From: Methanobacterium sp. | Lineage (GTDB): Archaea; Methanobacteriota; Methanobacteria; Methanobacteriales; Methanobacteriaceae | NCBI GenBank assembly: GCA_003151535.1 | Contig: PLXT01000053.1 | Span: forward strand, 23,293 to 52,737 | Direction: 5' to 3' | DNA: 29,445 nucleotides | Shown: positions 1 to 8,293 of the stretch, one piece after another | Layout: the number at the start of each line of letters is the position of its first letter | How positions within the stretch are numbered: position 1 is the stretch's first letter | Notes under the pieces: model-generated | Databases searched by the model: none | Told to the model about the DNA's origin: nothing | The model's input: the letters and a program-made list of their open reading frames with translations, nothing else | Position numbers and translations under genes: made by a program

Positions 1-1325
1 TTAACAGGACATATTATTTCACATTCTGTACAGTGAACACATTTATCTTGATCAACAACTATTTCATCCTTTTCAAGTCTAAGTGCATTTGTTGGACATT
101 TCTTTACACAAATTCCACATGCCATGCATGCGTCCACATCGTAGGCTATTTCCCCTTCTCTGGATCCTCTAAGTAATTCCCTTACAAAGAATATTTTATT
201 GTTTTCAACGGTGAAATATTCTTCACCAAGTTTTATTGCTTTGAATTGGCAGATGTCAACACATTTACCACAGAAAACACATGTATCATCTATATGTATG
301 GGGGAAGGAATTTCCAGTTCGATACAATCTACTGGACAATCATTGATACATTCACCGCATCCAATACAGTTATCATCAATAACATTCATGTATCTTTTCG
401 GTGTGGTTGCATCTATTATCTCTTCCATATCATCAATTTCTAAATTGGAACTAATAATATTCTTAATACTATTCTTGATTTGATCTGTTACATCTTCTTT
501 AAATTGTGTTTCATTATGTTTGAGTCCCACATCAGTTGCAATTGTTTCTAAAATACCATTTATCCTAACTGTTTCTGTTGAAAGTTTACCTGCTTCTTTT
601 TCCATCAGTTCAGATACTATTTCCATGGTTTTTATTTTACTAAAATTTTTGAAGGCCCTATTCCTTGAAGAGTATTTGATGGCGGCAGAGGGACACACAT
701 TCATACACTCCTCACATCTGGCACAGTATGATGGATTTATAAATGGTAATTTACTTACTTCTCCAACGTTGATGGCTCCCCTTGATGGGCAGACCCTTGT
801 ACATGTCATGCATCCTATACAGTTTTTTTGGTCAACAACAATTGCTTTACCCCCGACAACCGATCTTGGCAGTATTTCACCATATTTTATGGCTTCAGTT
901 GGACAAACACGTGCACAGTATCCGCAGCGTACACATGTATCATCATTTATTTCACTGTGTGCATCCTCATTACCTGATGATATTAACTGTATTGAACCCG
1001 TTTTACAAGCCTGTACACATGCACCACACTGTCTACAGAGTTTTTTGTTAATATTAGGAACATTTTCCCGTATAGGTTCTGATAAAGTTGTTTCCATTTG
1101 AATAGCGTCGTATGGACATGCTTTTCTACATAATACACATCCAACACATTTCTCATCTATTTCTATTTGGTCCTTGCTATTTTTTTGTATTGCATTTACT
1201 GGACATGATAAAAGGCATGGTTTTTCTTCACACCCTTCACATTTACTGTGATCTATGTTATAATCGACTTCAACATCTCTGATAGGTTTTCTATACTTTC
1301 TAGTGTTATTATCGGTTGTTGGAAT
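1..1325 (-). CDS. ehaQ: EhaQ polyferredoxin, 3' end cut by window edge
   Basis: Iron-sulfur electron carrier of the Eha hydrogenase, cytoplasmic and attached to the EhaN/EhaO module. The open frame is uninterrupted for about 441 codons to the window edge and carries ten four-cysteine [4Fe-4S] motifs, matching the ten-cluster polyferredoxin known at this place in eha operons. The first motif is atypical (C-x2-C-x4-C-x3-CP); the others are standard CxxCxxCxxxC. A cysteine-free stretch of about 80 residues separates motifs six and seven. The frame is closed upstream by a stop at 1338-1340, and no ATG, GTG or TTG occurs in frame until an ATG between motifs two and three. The best-placed initiation site is an ATT at 1323-1325, eight bases after a GGAG (1334-1337), just past the ehaP stop. 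Identity is firm; the start is not. Confidence 0.88.
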   Translation of the reverse strand, partial: MPTTDNNTRKYRKPIRDVEVDYNIDHSKCEGCEEKPCLLSCPVNAIQKNSKDQIEIDEKCVGCVLCRKACPYDAIQMETTLSEPIRENVPNINKKLCRQCGACVQACKTGSIQLISSGNEDAHSEINDDTCVRCGYCARVCPTEAIKYGEILPRSVVGGKAIVVDQKNCIGCMTCTRVCPSRGAINVGEVSKLPFINPSYCARCEECMNVCPSAAIKYSSRNRAFKNFSKIKTMEIVSELMEKEAGKLSTETVRINGILETIATDVGLKHNETQFKEDVTDQIKNSIKNIISSNLEIDDMEEIIDATTPKRYMNVIDDNCIGCGECINDCPVDCIELEIPSPIHIDDTCVFCGKCVDICQFKAIKLGEEYFTVENNKIFFVRELLRGSREGEIAYDVDACMACGICVKKCPTNALRLEKDEIVVDQDKCVHCTECEIICPV

Positions 1326-1329
1326 ATTA

Positions 1330-2361
1330 TCAACTCCTTACAGGTAGGTCTGATGTTTTTAGAGTTATGTGTATGATGTTTCCACCATTTTCGGATGGTT
1401 TAAATAAAAATCTTGCAATATAATAACCTATCGCGCCAAATGGGCATGTCTGATAACATATACTGCATTTTAAACATTTATCAGGATCCCTTACAACTCC
1501 CTCTTCCTTTGTAAAACTGATGGCATGGGAAGGACATTCTTTTACGCATAATCCACAGTCTACACATTTATTTTTGTCCCATGTTATAATTCGGAGTTTT
1601 AATCTATCTGTAATATTTTCGATGATATCGTGGATCAGTTCTTCATTTGGAAGTATTCCCCGGGCCTTTTCTATGAGATCATCTGCATCCATATCCAGTT
1701 TGAAGACTTCACCCTCGCCAATTTTTTTAACGTCTTCTTCATGAGCTTCTATTTCAGCCTCTAATGTATCCACAACTAGGTTAATTATCTCCTTCTGTTC
1801 ATCTACATTGGCTATATGTATCCCCTTAATTGCACCCTTAACAGGACATGTTTTAAGACATTCCCCACAGGATATACATTTTTTTTGGTCTATTAATATC
1901 TTATTATCCTCTTGAATAATAGCGTCGCCTACTTGGCAGGTTTTCATACATTTTTTGCAGCGTATGCAGAGGTAATCGTCTATAACATACTTTTTGTCCA
2001 CGGGTAAAATGGTAAATTTTTCTCTTATCAGATGGTTTTCACCACATGTTAATGTTTTAGGGTCTGTTGGACATACCTCGGCACAGAATCCACATCTTAT
2101 ACAGCCCCTGTTATTTATAACTGGATAAGTGATACCCTGTTCATGTGCACTGTCAACATCCCTAACCAGCTTGATTGCCATTGGTGCTGGACAAGCTGCT
2201 GTGCATGCGCCACAAGCTATACAATATTCCTTATGTACTTTTGGATAGTCTCTGAATCTTGAGGGTTTATCCATTATTTCAGAGTTACTCTTGGCAGCTG
2301 CAAAATTCTGGGCCCAGGACTTTCTTGCAAATTCGTATAGATACCATATCACCGAAGACAT
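1330..2361 (-). CDS. ehaP: EhaP polyferredoxin, six [4Fe-4S] clusters
   Basis: Cytoplasmic iron-sulfur subunit of the energy-converting hydrogenase Eha, expected to pass electrons between the hydrogenase small subunit and soluble ferredoxin or a partner enzyme. The 343-residue protein has six CxxCxxCxxxC motifs beginning at about C47, C87, C132, C162, C266 and C296. The third ends CQ instead of the usual CP. Residues 180-260 form a charged, cysteine-free linker between motifs four and five. Six clusters is the number known for EhaP. The ATG follows an AAGGATGAT ribosome binding site and comes six bases after the ehaO stop. It lies directly downstream of the large subunit and upstream of the second polyferredoxin, as in other Methanobacteriales. 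Confidence 0.93.
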   Translation of the reverse strand: MSSVIWYLYEFARKSWAQNFAAAKSNSEIMDKPSRFRDYPKVHKEYCIACGACTAACPAPMAIKLVRDVDSAHEQGITYPVINNRGCIRCGFCAEVCPTDPKTLTCGENHLIREKFTILPVDKKYVIDDYLCIRCKKCMKTCQVGDAIIQEDNKILIDQKKCISCGECLKTCPVKGAIKGIHIANVDEQKEIINLVVDTLEAEIEAHEEDVKKIGEGEVFKLDMDADDLIEKARGILPNEELIHDIIENITDRLKLRIITWDKNKCVDCGLCVKECPSHAISFTKEEGVVRDPDKCLKCSICYQTCPFGAIGYYIARFLFKPSENGGNIIHITLKTSDLPVRS

Positions 2362-2367
2362 ATTACA

Positions 2368-3510
2368 TCATCCTTTTAATTTGGAGTTTATATTATGGAC
2401 ACCGTGGAAATCCAGGTGCCTACCTGATTCATCTAAAATTATAACCCTTTCTGTACAAGCTATGCATGGATCAGAAGTTGCATATGTAGCAACTGCATCT
2501 GAAACAGTTGCAACATCGTTAAGCATGTACTTGGCACATGCGTCTATGTTCATTATACTCGGGGTTCTTATGGATATATTTTTTATGAGGTTTCCATTGG
2601 TTTCAACAGAGTAGGTTACCTCACCCCTTGGTGCTTCATTTCTATATTCAGCAACACCCGCTGGGATTTCAATCTTTTTACGAATCTCACCAGGGGGTAG
2701 ATTTTCTATAACCTGTCTAATAAGGCTGATAGATTCAGTTATCTCATCAAACCTGTTCATTGTACGGGCAAAATTGTCTCCTTCCTTCCTCCAAACAACT
2801 TTAAAGTCCATATGATCCCTATAGGTATGGTGCTGTTCCCTTACATCGTGTTTAAGTCCAGATGCCCTTCCAATCGGCCCAACAGCCCTTGCCATTAATG
2901 CCTCATCACGTGTCATCTTACCCACATCGTGCGATCTTAAACCCACCAATGGTCCTGATTCAAACATCTCCACGTATCTCCCATATTCTGATTCGAATTT
3001 GTCCATTATCAGCATTATAGAATCCATGTGGACCTGTTTGATATCCATTTTAACTCCACCAACAACATTCCAACCCATGTTTACTCTGTTACCGGTTAAT
3101 AATTCTATTGCATCCATAACAGGTTCTCTTAAACCTAACATGTACATGAATAGTGTTTCATGTTCCATTGCTTTAAAATAGGTTGAATTGGCGAGTAAAT
3201 GACTCTGTATCCTGTCGAGTTCGTTGGTTAATACACGAAGATACTGTGCACGGAGTGTGACTGTTTCGCCGGCAATTTTTTCAAATACCTCTGCAAAGGT
3301 CTGGGTGTGTATGTAGGAGCAAATACCGCAGACCCTTTCAGCGAGAAATATTCCTTTCTGCCACGTTTTACCTTCCATAACCCTTTCAATACCTCTGTGA
3401 ATATAACCATAATCAATTTCTGCACTTAAAACTTTTTCCCCACGAGTTTTAAGTTTTAAACGTAATGGTTCCTTTAAACCGGGATGTACAGGTCCTATAG
3501 GAAGTATCAT
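2368..3510 (-). CDS. ehaO: EhaO, [NiFe] hydrogenase large (catalytic) subunit
   Basis: Catalytic subunit of Eha, a group 4 [NiFe] hydrogenase that couples H2 oxidation and ferredoxin reduction to ion flow. All four nickel-ligating cysteines are visible: an N-terminal RVCGIC (C61, C64) and a C-terminal DPCIAC (C349, C352). Related NuoD/HycE family signatures are also present, including the N-terminal GPVHPG and the HRGIE segment at about residues 38-42. About 28 residues follow the last cysteine; whether a maturation protease removes them cannot be told from sequence. At 380 residues it has the normal compact length of group 4 large subunits. The ATG overlaps the ehaN stop as ATGA and is preceded by GGGAGG at eight bases, which suggests translational coupling and equal synthesis with EhaN. 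Confidence 0.95.
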   Translation of the reverse strand: MILPIGPVHPGLKEPLRLKLKTRGEKVLSAEIDYGYIHRGIERVMEGKTWQKGIFLAERVCGICSYIHTQTFAEVFEKIAGETVTLRAQYLRVLTNELDRIQSHLLANSTYFKAMEHETLFMYMLGLREPVMDAIELLTGNRVNMGWNVVGGVKMDIKQVHMDSIMLIMDKFESEYGRYVEMFESGPLVGLRSHDVGKMTRDEALMARAVGPIGRASGLKHDVREQHHTYRDHMDFKVVWRKEGDNFARTMNRFDEITESISLIRQVIENLPPGEIRKKIEIPAGVAEYRNEAPRGEVTYSVETNGNLIKNISIRTPSIMNIDACAKYMLNDVATVSDAVATYATSDPCIACTERVIILDESGRHLDFHGVHNINSKLKG

Positions 3511-3956
3511 AATTTTTGCCTCCCTCTTGCTGCTATTGCACCTGGTGCAACAGTTAATATTGCTTCTAATATCTCAGATGGACGTGGTGGACATCCTGAA
3601 ACTTCAGCATCCACAGGTATGAAGTCGGAAGCTGGAGCATGAACATTGCCTCCTTCCTGGTTAAAAACATCACCTGTGAGTGGGCAGTTGCCTATGGCAA
3701 CTACTATCTTAGGTTCAGGAGTTTTGGCATATATTCTTTGCAGTTTATCCCTCCATTGTTCTGCAATTGCACCTGTAACCAGGATAACGTCTGCCTCCCT
3801 TGGGTTGTTATGAACATAAATACCATACTGTTCAAGGTCATAGCGTGGTGACAATAATGCTACTATTTCGATATCACAGCCATTACAACCTCCTGTGTTT
3901 ACAAGGCAGACGTGTATGGAACTCTTCCTTATAATGTCTTTAAGACCATCTAACAT
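3507..3956 (-). CDS. ehaN: EhaN, [NiFe] hydrogenase small subunit
   Basis: Small subunit of Eha, homologous to NuoB, holding the proximal [4Fe-4S] cluster that receives electrons from the nickel-iron site. The 149-residue protein shows the expected ligands: CNGC (C24, C27), GNCP (C91) and GCPPRP (C122). It is short like other group 4 small subunits and lacks the extra clusters of uptake hydrogenases. The start has a GAGGT ribosome binding site six bases upstream. It follows ehaM by eleven bases and overlaps ehaO by four. The motif order and the EhaO neighbour leave little doubt. Confidence 0.95.
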   Translation of the reverse strand: MLDGLKDIIRKSSIHVCLVNTGGCNGCDIEIVALLSPRYDLEQYGIYVHNNPREADVILVTGAIAEQWRDKLQRIYAKTPEPKIVVAIGNCPLTGDVFNQEGGNVHAPASDFIPVDAEVSGCPPRPSEILEAILTVAPGAIAARGRQKL

Positions 3957-3967
3957 TTCTTTACCTC

Positions 3968-4378
3968 TTACTTCATTATTTCTTCAAGTAAATTCTTTCT
4001 GCCTTCTTCTATGGCTTTATCGTAAGGTTTATTTTCATTAAGTACTTCGTATGCTATTTTATTCTTAATTATGGTTGATTTTTCTTTGGTTATGATATTC
4101 ATAACGTCACAAAGCCAGCAAAGTCTTAAATCTGCATGTATTCTTTCTTTAATACATCTAAGTTGGGATGACTCAAACCTTGGATTTATAGCCTCAAGAC
4201 TCGACATATCCAAACGTTTCATGAGTATTTCTTCGAGTTCATCTGTTGATATTTCCAGTTCCTTTGCAAATGGTATTATAACATCTTCACGCCATTTGTA
4301 ACTGTGAAGTATCCTTTTTTTCATGGTTATGAGAAGTTCTCCATTTTCAATTTCTGTATTTGGTTTGTATATACTCAT
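3968..4378 (-). CDS. ehaM: EhaM, small soluble Eha protein (DUF1959-like)
   Basis: Soluble, charged protein of about 136 residues with no membrane segment, assigned as EhaM from its place between EhaL and EhaN and its helical, DUF1959-like character. It has a CWLC pair (C87, C90) and one more cysteine (C75), which could bind a metal or an iron-sulfur cluster, but no function is established. The frame could begin at a TTG at 4399, but the ATG at 4376-4378 overlaps the ehaL stop as ATGA, the coupling used by neighbouring genes, so that start is preferred. A further ATG 18 codons downstream, with a GGAG upstream, is a possible alternative. Confidence 0.8.
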   Translation of the reverse strand: MSIYKPNTEIENGELLITMKKRILHSYKWREDVIIPFAKELEISTDELEEILMKRLDMSSLEAINPRFESSQLRCIKERIHADLRLCWLCDVMNIITKEKSTIIKNKIAYEVLNENKPYDKAIEEGRKNLLEEIMK

Positions 4379-4695
4379 ACCAACACCGTCCCAATCCAAA
4401 CAACTGCTGCAAGAATAAATCCAATAACTGTCTCATATCTACCGTATCCAGGTCTCATTCCAAGGACCAATGCCACTAGGAAAATTCCTATAGTAATGCT
4501 TAAATATATTGGTATAAATGTGATTAAGTGGCTGTTTATAACCAGCATCCATCCTATTATGGACACGATTAGTGCTATTATATCTATATTTTTGGTTACA
4601 TATGGTGCAGTGTACTTTCTGTAACTCAGTACAAGACCCACTATGGATCCTAATACAAATGAAATTATGTATATTAAATAAGTTGCATCGTTCAT
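4375..4695 (-). CDS. ehaL: EhaL, integral membrane subunit
   Basis: Hydrophobic 106-residue protein with about three membrane helices (roughly residues 5-23, 38-60 and 64-80, with a further hydrophobic stretch near the C-terminus), assigned as EhaL by position in the operon. It belongs to the membrane arm of Eha; no catalytic residues can be pointed out. The ATG has GGTGAT a few bases upstream and lies 13 bases after ehaK. The last codons overlap the ehaM start. The family is essentially restricted to methanogen eha operons, so the call rests on synteny and hydrophobicity. Confidence 0.82.
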   Translation of the reverse strand: MNDATYLIYIISFVLGSIVGLVLSYRKYTAPYVTKNIDIIALIVSIIGWMLVINSHLITFIPIYLSITIGIFLVALVLGMRPGYGRYETVIGFILAAVVWIGTVLV

Positions 4696-4708
4696 TAAAT
4701 CACCATTA

Positions 4709-4969
4709 TTATGCCGGCCTGTAGAGATGTATTAATGTGAGTATTATCCCTATTAATACGATTATCATGGCCCATTTCTCAGCATTTTCTGCTAAGTGCA
4801 CAAATTTATGTTTGTATTGGAAAAATGTTAGGATCATGATGAGAAAAACAGCAATTGTCAGTGGTATTACTACTATCCTTTGTAGAAAAGCTGCCAATCC
4901 ACTTGCTAGCACGGCACCGAATACTGCAAGAGCCATTAGGAACAATATATCTTTTTCTTGTTTTTCCAT
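4709..4969 (-). CDS. ehaK: EhaK, integral membrane subunit
   Basis: Small membrane protein (86 residues) with three hydrophobic segments at roughly residues 9-28, 31-49 and 65-82 and a charged N-terminus (MEKQEKD). Assigned as EhaK from its place directly after EhaJ in the conserved eha order. It probably sits next to the NuoH-like subunit in the membrane arm, but nothing in the sequence shows a specific role. An AGGAT ribosome binding site precedes the ATG. Confidence 0.82.
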   Translation of the reverse strand: MEKQEKDILFLMALAVFGAVLASGLAAFLQRIVVIPLTIAVFLIMILTFFQYKHKFVHLAENAEKWAMIIVLIGIILTLIHLYRPA

Positions 4970-5008
4970 TTTTTAATCCTCTTTATTTATAAAATTTATA
5001 GTTACAAT

Positions 5009-5869
5009 TCATATCATGAGAAGCACAATTGAACCGGCTATACCTATGAATGCCAAGCTCACCTGCATCATAACAGAATGGTTTGGATTCAGGATAGGTG
5101 TGACAGCATTTATAAATGCCACTATAGTACTTAAAACAACCATGCCAATTAAATATGCTGGTAAACTTAAAGGGCCTATGAACACTGTTAAAAATACCCA
5201 TAGGAGCATATACCATGCAATGGACTCGGATATCATAAGATATCCTCTTAAGAGTCCGAAATGTTCAGTTTCATATCCGGATACTATGTCTTTTCCCTTG
5301 GTAATTGCAAATGGGGAGTATTGTGATTTTGAAAGTATTAAAACAAAGAACATTATAGCTGCAAGTGGTATTGTAAATAGTAATGGTCCGTGTATGGACT
5401 GGTAGTTTATTATACTGGATATGTTCATTGTACCGGCTTTAAGGTAGATAATTATCAAGACTGCAAATAGTGGAACTTCTGCAGCAGCTGAGTAAACAGC
5501 CCGCACGCAGCTCATTTTACCGTAGGGTGATCCAGATGAGGAACCTGCATTGTGTTCACCAATTTTTTGTATGGTGTATATTGCAAATATTAACAGTAGA
5601 GACCCTTCTGTAACTGGTCCATCAATTACTGCTGCGACCCAGATAACAAATAGCATTGCTGTTATTGCAACGTAAAATGGCATTGCAGCCGTTTTTGGAA
5701 ATGCTGATTCTTTTATAAAGAATTTGAGTGTATGCAAAAGGTGTTGGATAATTGGAGGTCCTGGTCGGCCTTGTATTCTGGCCATTATCTTTCTTTGAAG
5801 TCCAATTAAGATAGTTCCTATTAAAAATGCAATAATAACGTTTAATAAGATGTTTAACATTAAATTCAT
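5009..5869 (-). CDS. ehaJ: EhaJ, NuoH-like membrane subunit
   Basis: NuoH/HycD-type subunit that joins the hydrogenase module to the ion-translocating membrane arm. The 286-residue protein has about eight membrane helices. Family marks include the first cytoplasmic loop GRPGPPIIQ (34-42) followed by the LKFFIKE segment, and SGYETEHFG (197-205), the counterpart of the AGYxxEY loop of complex I NuoH. The ATG has GGTGATC three bases upstream. An approximately 100-base gap separates it from ehaI, longer than elsewhere in the operon, and contains a possible 22-codon reading frame that ends on the ehaJ start. Confidence 0.93.
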   Translation of the reverse strand: MNLMLNILLNVIIAFLIGTILIGLQRKIMARIQGRPGPPIIQHLLHTLKFFIKESAFPKTAAMPFYVAITAMLFVIWVAAVIDGPVTEGSLLLIFAIYTIQKIGEHNAGSSSGSPYGKMSCVRAVYSAAAEVPLFAVLIIIYLKAGTMNISSIINYQSIHGPLLFTIPLAAIMFFVLILSKSQYSPFAITKGKDIVSGYETEHFGLLRGYLMISESIAWYMLLWVFLTVFIGPLSLPAYLIGMVVLSTIVAFINAVTPILNPNHSVMMQVSLAFIGIAGSIVLLMI

Positions 5870-5934
5870 CTGATCACCGGATATTTGTGCTGAATATCTT
5901 GATTGAACTTTAGTGTAACTATATTGGAATTCAT
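5866..5934 (-). CDS. possible 22-residue small protein or leader peptide before ehaJ
   Basis: A short frame fills most of the ehaI-ehaJ gap. It starts with ATG at 5932-5934, eight bases after an AAGGA, and ends with TGA overlapping the ehaJ ATG as ATGA. The product would be a polar peptide starting MNSNIVTLKF and ending YPVIR, with no membrane helix. The ribosome binding site and stop-start overlap fit a leader peptide or small subunit. However, ehaJ has its own binding site, and frames this short arise easily by chance in AT-rich DNA. No homologue is recognised. Confidence 0.22.
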   Translation of the reverse strand: MNSNIVTLKFNQDIQHKYPVIR

Positions 5935-5970
5935 GTTATCAATCCTTGTAAATGAGATCATATTAAAATT

Positions 5971-6186
5971 TTAGTAACCAATAAATGGTTCCCTTCTTTT
6001 TCCTTCTTCCTCTTCCTTATTACCTTTGGCCATTCCAATAAATCCAAATGAAAGTACAGATACTGGTATGGCTACCAATGCAATTGCATATACTATCCAG
6101 CTTGCTGGATTGAAGATCAGTGCGTACAGTATCGATCCTACTGAAACAATAAAAAGTACCCAGCTGATTATTTTGAGTTTATCCAT
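5971..6186 (-). CDS. ehaI: EhaI, small integral membrane subunit
   Basis: 71-residue protein with two membrane helices (about 6-25 and 29-53) and a charged C-terminal tail rich in Lys and Glu (GNKEEEEGKRREP), which probably faces the cytoplasm. Assigned as EhaI by its place between the antiporter-like EhaH and the NuoH-like EhaJ. Specific function is unknown. An AAGGTGA ribosome binding site lies eight bases before the ATG. Confidence 0.82.
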   Translation of the reverse strand: MDKLKIISWVLFIVSVGSILYALIFNPASWIVYAIALVAIPVSVLSFGFIGMAKGNKEEEEGKRREPFIGY

Positions 6187-6198
6187 TATTTTTTCACC

Positions 6199-6879
6199 TT
6201 AAAATGGTTTATTGATTATGAGAAGTATTTCTATAACTCTTACTATCACAAGAAGTGAGCTCAGGTGGATTATAAGTAAGAATGGAGAACCTGGTGTCCT
6301 GAACATTTCTGCTTTAGTTGCAAAGAAAGGAGCAACTCCTGTTTCTCCTGCAACACCTAGAAACAATAATATTGAACCAAAAAGCATCATAGGCGTAGTA
6401 TAAGTCAAGCTGTTAATTGCTAGTATGCTTATAGTTCCAGTTGCTGCTAATATTAATGATGCACCTACAAATAATGGTGTTGATGCTATCATAGCAATTA
6501 ATCCGTATTGGAATGCTGAATCTAACACATCTATCTGCTTAACAGCACCAACAATACCGATGTTCACTATTCCAATTAAACATACAAAAAGTGTGAAATC
6601 GAAAATATCACCTGTTACCATTGCACCAGCTGTTGCAAGTCCACATATAATTGCAAGGAAACGTCTGAACTTGAACTCTTTCTTGGCAACCTTTATCTCT
6701 CTGTCTCCAAGTGAACCGAATTCTGCTTCCACTTGTGTTTCTGTCTTGCTTATGGCTATGATAAATGTAAATGCAAGTGCTGCTGCGAACATGAAAAGAT
6801 TGAAGGATGTCATGTAGAATACAATGTCTCCAAGGGGTATGATTCCGATTATTTGTGAGCCTAATATTGATACAACCAT
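6199..6879 (-). CDS. ehaH: EhaH, antiporter-like membrane subunit
   Basis: 226-residue integral membrane protein with about six helices and a charged cytoplasmic loop at residues 45-73. It corresponds to EhaH, described as related to part of the NuoL/M/N and Mrp antiporter-type subunits but much shorter. In line with this, a C-terminal stretch has GETG (E179), then PFFATKAE (K189, E191), resembling the conserved charged helix-break motif of those proteins; this comparison is by eye. It is a candidate for the ion-translocating element of Eha. GGAG lies seven bases before the ATG, and the gene follows ehaG by four bases. Confidence 0.88.
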   Translation of the reverse strand: MVVSILGSQIIGIIPLGDIVFYMTSFNLFMFAAALAFTFIIAISKTETQVEAEFGSLGDREIKVAKKEFKFRRFLAIICGLATAGAMVTGDIFDFTLFVCLIGIVNIGIVGAVKQIDVLDSAFQYGLIAMIASTPLFVGASLILAATGTISILAINSLTYTTPMMLFGSILLFLGVAGETGVAPFFATKAEMFRTPGSPFLLIIHLSSLLVIVRVIEILLIINKPF

Positions 6880-6883
6880 GTAA

Positions 6884-7564
6884 TTACTCCTTTCTAAATT
6901 CTTCTCTGTTCATAACACCTATTAGGCCGGCTTTAAATGCAACCTTAATAAATACTCCAAATGCAGCTAGCATAAGTCCTAACAACCAGTAACTTGGGAA
7001 TACAAACAGTACCAAAAATCCTGTTATCCATAAACACCATGCAATACCCGATGCTCCAGCAATACCTTCCCAAAGATCCGATGGTACTCCTCTAACAGTT
7101 AGTGACATAACATAGAAGAGTATTCCGCCTCCAGCAATTGCGCCTCCAGTAAATCCTGATAGGAATGCACCATATATTACCAGTATCACGGCTATAAACA
7201 CAGGTGCAGTCTGTAGAACTTCCATATCAAAATTTAGTGGTGTTGGTATTAATGCAACTGATTTACCGGTTTTTCGCATCTCACGACTCATAAGTATTTC
7301 ACATATAGCTAGAATCTCTGCCAATTCAACAACCAAACCCGGTAGTACAAGAGACTCTGCAAGGTCGGTTCCAACTGCAGCTACAATTATGAGCATGGCA
7401 ACTCCAACTATGTCAGTGAGTATCAGTACTTGTAGATCATTTTTCTCGATGGATATTCCAAATAGTCCAATGAGTGCAACAATTATTCCTACAAAAACAG
7501 CTGGAGAATATATGGCAACAACCACAGGGGAAACAACGTCGGGTACGAGTATCAACTCAGTCAT
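6884..7564 (-). CDS. ehaG: EhaG, integral membrane subunit
   Basis: Hydrophobic 226-residue protein with about six to seven helices. Assigned as EhaG by operon position. The N-terminal part (about 10-110) has the helix-rich, Glu-containing pattern of MrpC/NuoK-type subunits (for example the LVVELAEILAICEI segment), an inferred resemblance. Its start lies inside the end of ehaF (eight-base overlap) and the GAGGAGG just before the ATG is unusually close. The C-terminus is basic and acidic (NREEFRKE), suggesting a cytoplasmic end. Confidence 0.86.
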   Translation of the reverse strand: MTELILVPDVVSPVVVAIYSPAVFVGIIVALIGLFGISIEKNDLQVLILTDIVGVAMLIIVAAVGTDLAESLVLPGLVVELAEILAICEILMSREMRKTGKSVALIPTPLNFDMEVLQTAPVFIAVILVIYGAFLSGFTGGAIAGGGILFYVMSLTVRGVPSDLWEGIAGASGIAWCLWITGFLVLFVFPSYWLLGLMLAAFGVFIKVAFKAGLIGVMNREEFRKE

Positions 7565-8036
7565 CCCTCCTCATTGTGAAGTTTAATGCAATAAACGAGG
7601 CAATTACAAATGCCATCATTAGTATGCTTGATTCTAATACTGTATCGAATCCCCTTGTATAATAGAGAATTTCATCTATGAGCCCTCCAGGCGATGAGTA
7701 GATAGATGTACCATAATAGAGTGTTGTGCCTGAAACACCCATTGCTATAGGTGACAAGTATGCTGTTATTTCTCCTATAGCTGGTAGATATTGTGGGTAT
7801 TGTGCTTTGACTATTCCCCTCTGTTCAAAGGTTACTCCTCCCCTGTCGTAGGGTGCGAGTGGATCCTGGGCATTAATTTGAAGTTGAGGTTCTGGTCTGG
7901 GATAAAGTTGATGATCGTTTAGTCCTATTGGTATTAAAAATCCAGCTATGAGCACGATTCCAAGTACCAATGCATACAATCTAGGAATCCTATCCGGATT
8001 TGCCAGTGAATTCCAAATTCTTCCAATACTCTTCAA
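7557..8036 (-). CDS. ehaF: EhaF, membrane subunit with extracytoplasmic loop
   Basis: 159-residue protein with one N-terminal helix (about 21-38) and one C-terminal helix (about 135-153), separated by a polar, proline-rich stretch of about 90 residues that probably lies outside the membrane. The sequence TRGFDTVLE (127-135) just before the last helix resembles the RxxDTxxE motif of MrpB/MbhE-type antiporter subunits, which supports membership in the ion-translocating part of Eha. The start is TTG at 8034-8036, overlapping the ehaE stop as TTGA and preceded by a G-run; no better ATG is nearby. Confidence 0.87.
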   Translation of the reverse strand: MKSIGRIWNSLANPDRIPRLYALVLGIVLIAGFLIPIGLNDHQLYPRPEPQLQINAQDPLAPYDRGGVTFEQRGIVKAQYPQYLPAIGEITAYLSPIAMGVSGTTLYYGTSIYSSPGGLIDEILYYTRGFDTVLESSILMMAFVIASFIALNFTMRRDD

Positions 8037-8293
8037 AGTTCTGCCCCCATTTCTTCTAGTCGTACAATAGTTCTTAAAAGTATAAGGGTAATTATGGATG
8101 TGGCGGCTATAAATGTTAAAAGTGCTATCGTGCTGTTATAAGTTAAAAATATGAGTGAAAGACCTACTGCAGGAATTTCTGTGTTTAAAGTTCTGACCAA
8201 AGGATCCTTAACCCCTGGACCTATCACAGTTGCTAAACTACCAACTATAACAAGTGTACAGCCAGTGTAGAACCATATATATACTTCAAGCAA
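8033..8293 (-). CDS. ehaE: EhaE, small integral membrane subunit
   Basis: 86-residue protein with three helices (about 7-26, 39-58 and 58-75). Assigned as EhaE by position. In size and pattern it resembles MrpG-like small subunits, a tentative comparison. The start is TTG at 8291-8293, inside the end of ehaD, supported by a strong GGAGGA eight bases upstream. It ends in a charged tail and overlaps ehaF by four bases. Confidence 0.85.
   Translation of the reverse strand: MLEVYIWFYTGCTLVIVGSLATVIGPGVKDPLVRTLNTEIPAVGLSLIFLTYNSTIALLTFIAATSIITLILLRTIVRLEEMGAEL

Noticed and set aside
520..1101. Long plus-strand open frame across ehaQ
   Set aside because: It lies antisense to the polyferredoxin cysteine motifs and is explained by them; its translation is rich in His, Ser and Thr with no domain.
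4378..4399. Upstream TTG start for ehaM
   Set aside because: The ATG at 4376-4378 gives the ATGA coupling seen at other eha junctions, so the seven extra residues are unlikely.
5016..5405. Plus-strand frame across ehaJ
   Set aside because: Antisense shadow of a clearly conserved NuoH-like gene; no promoter or binding site supports it.
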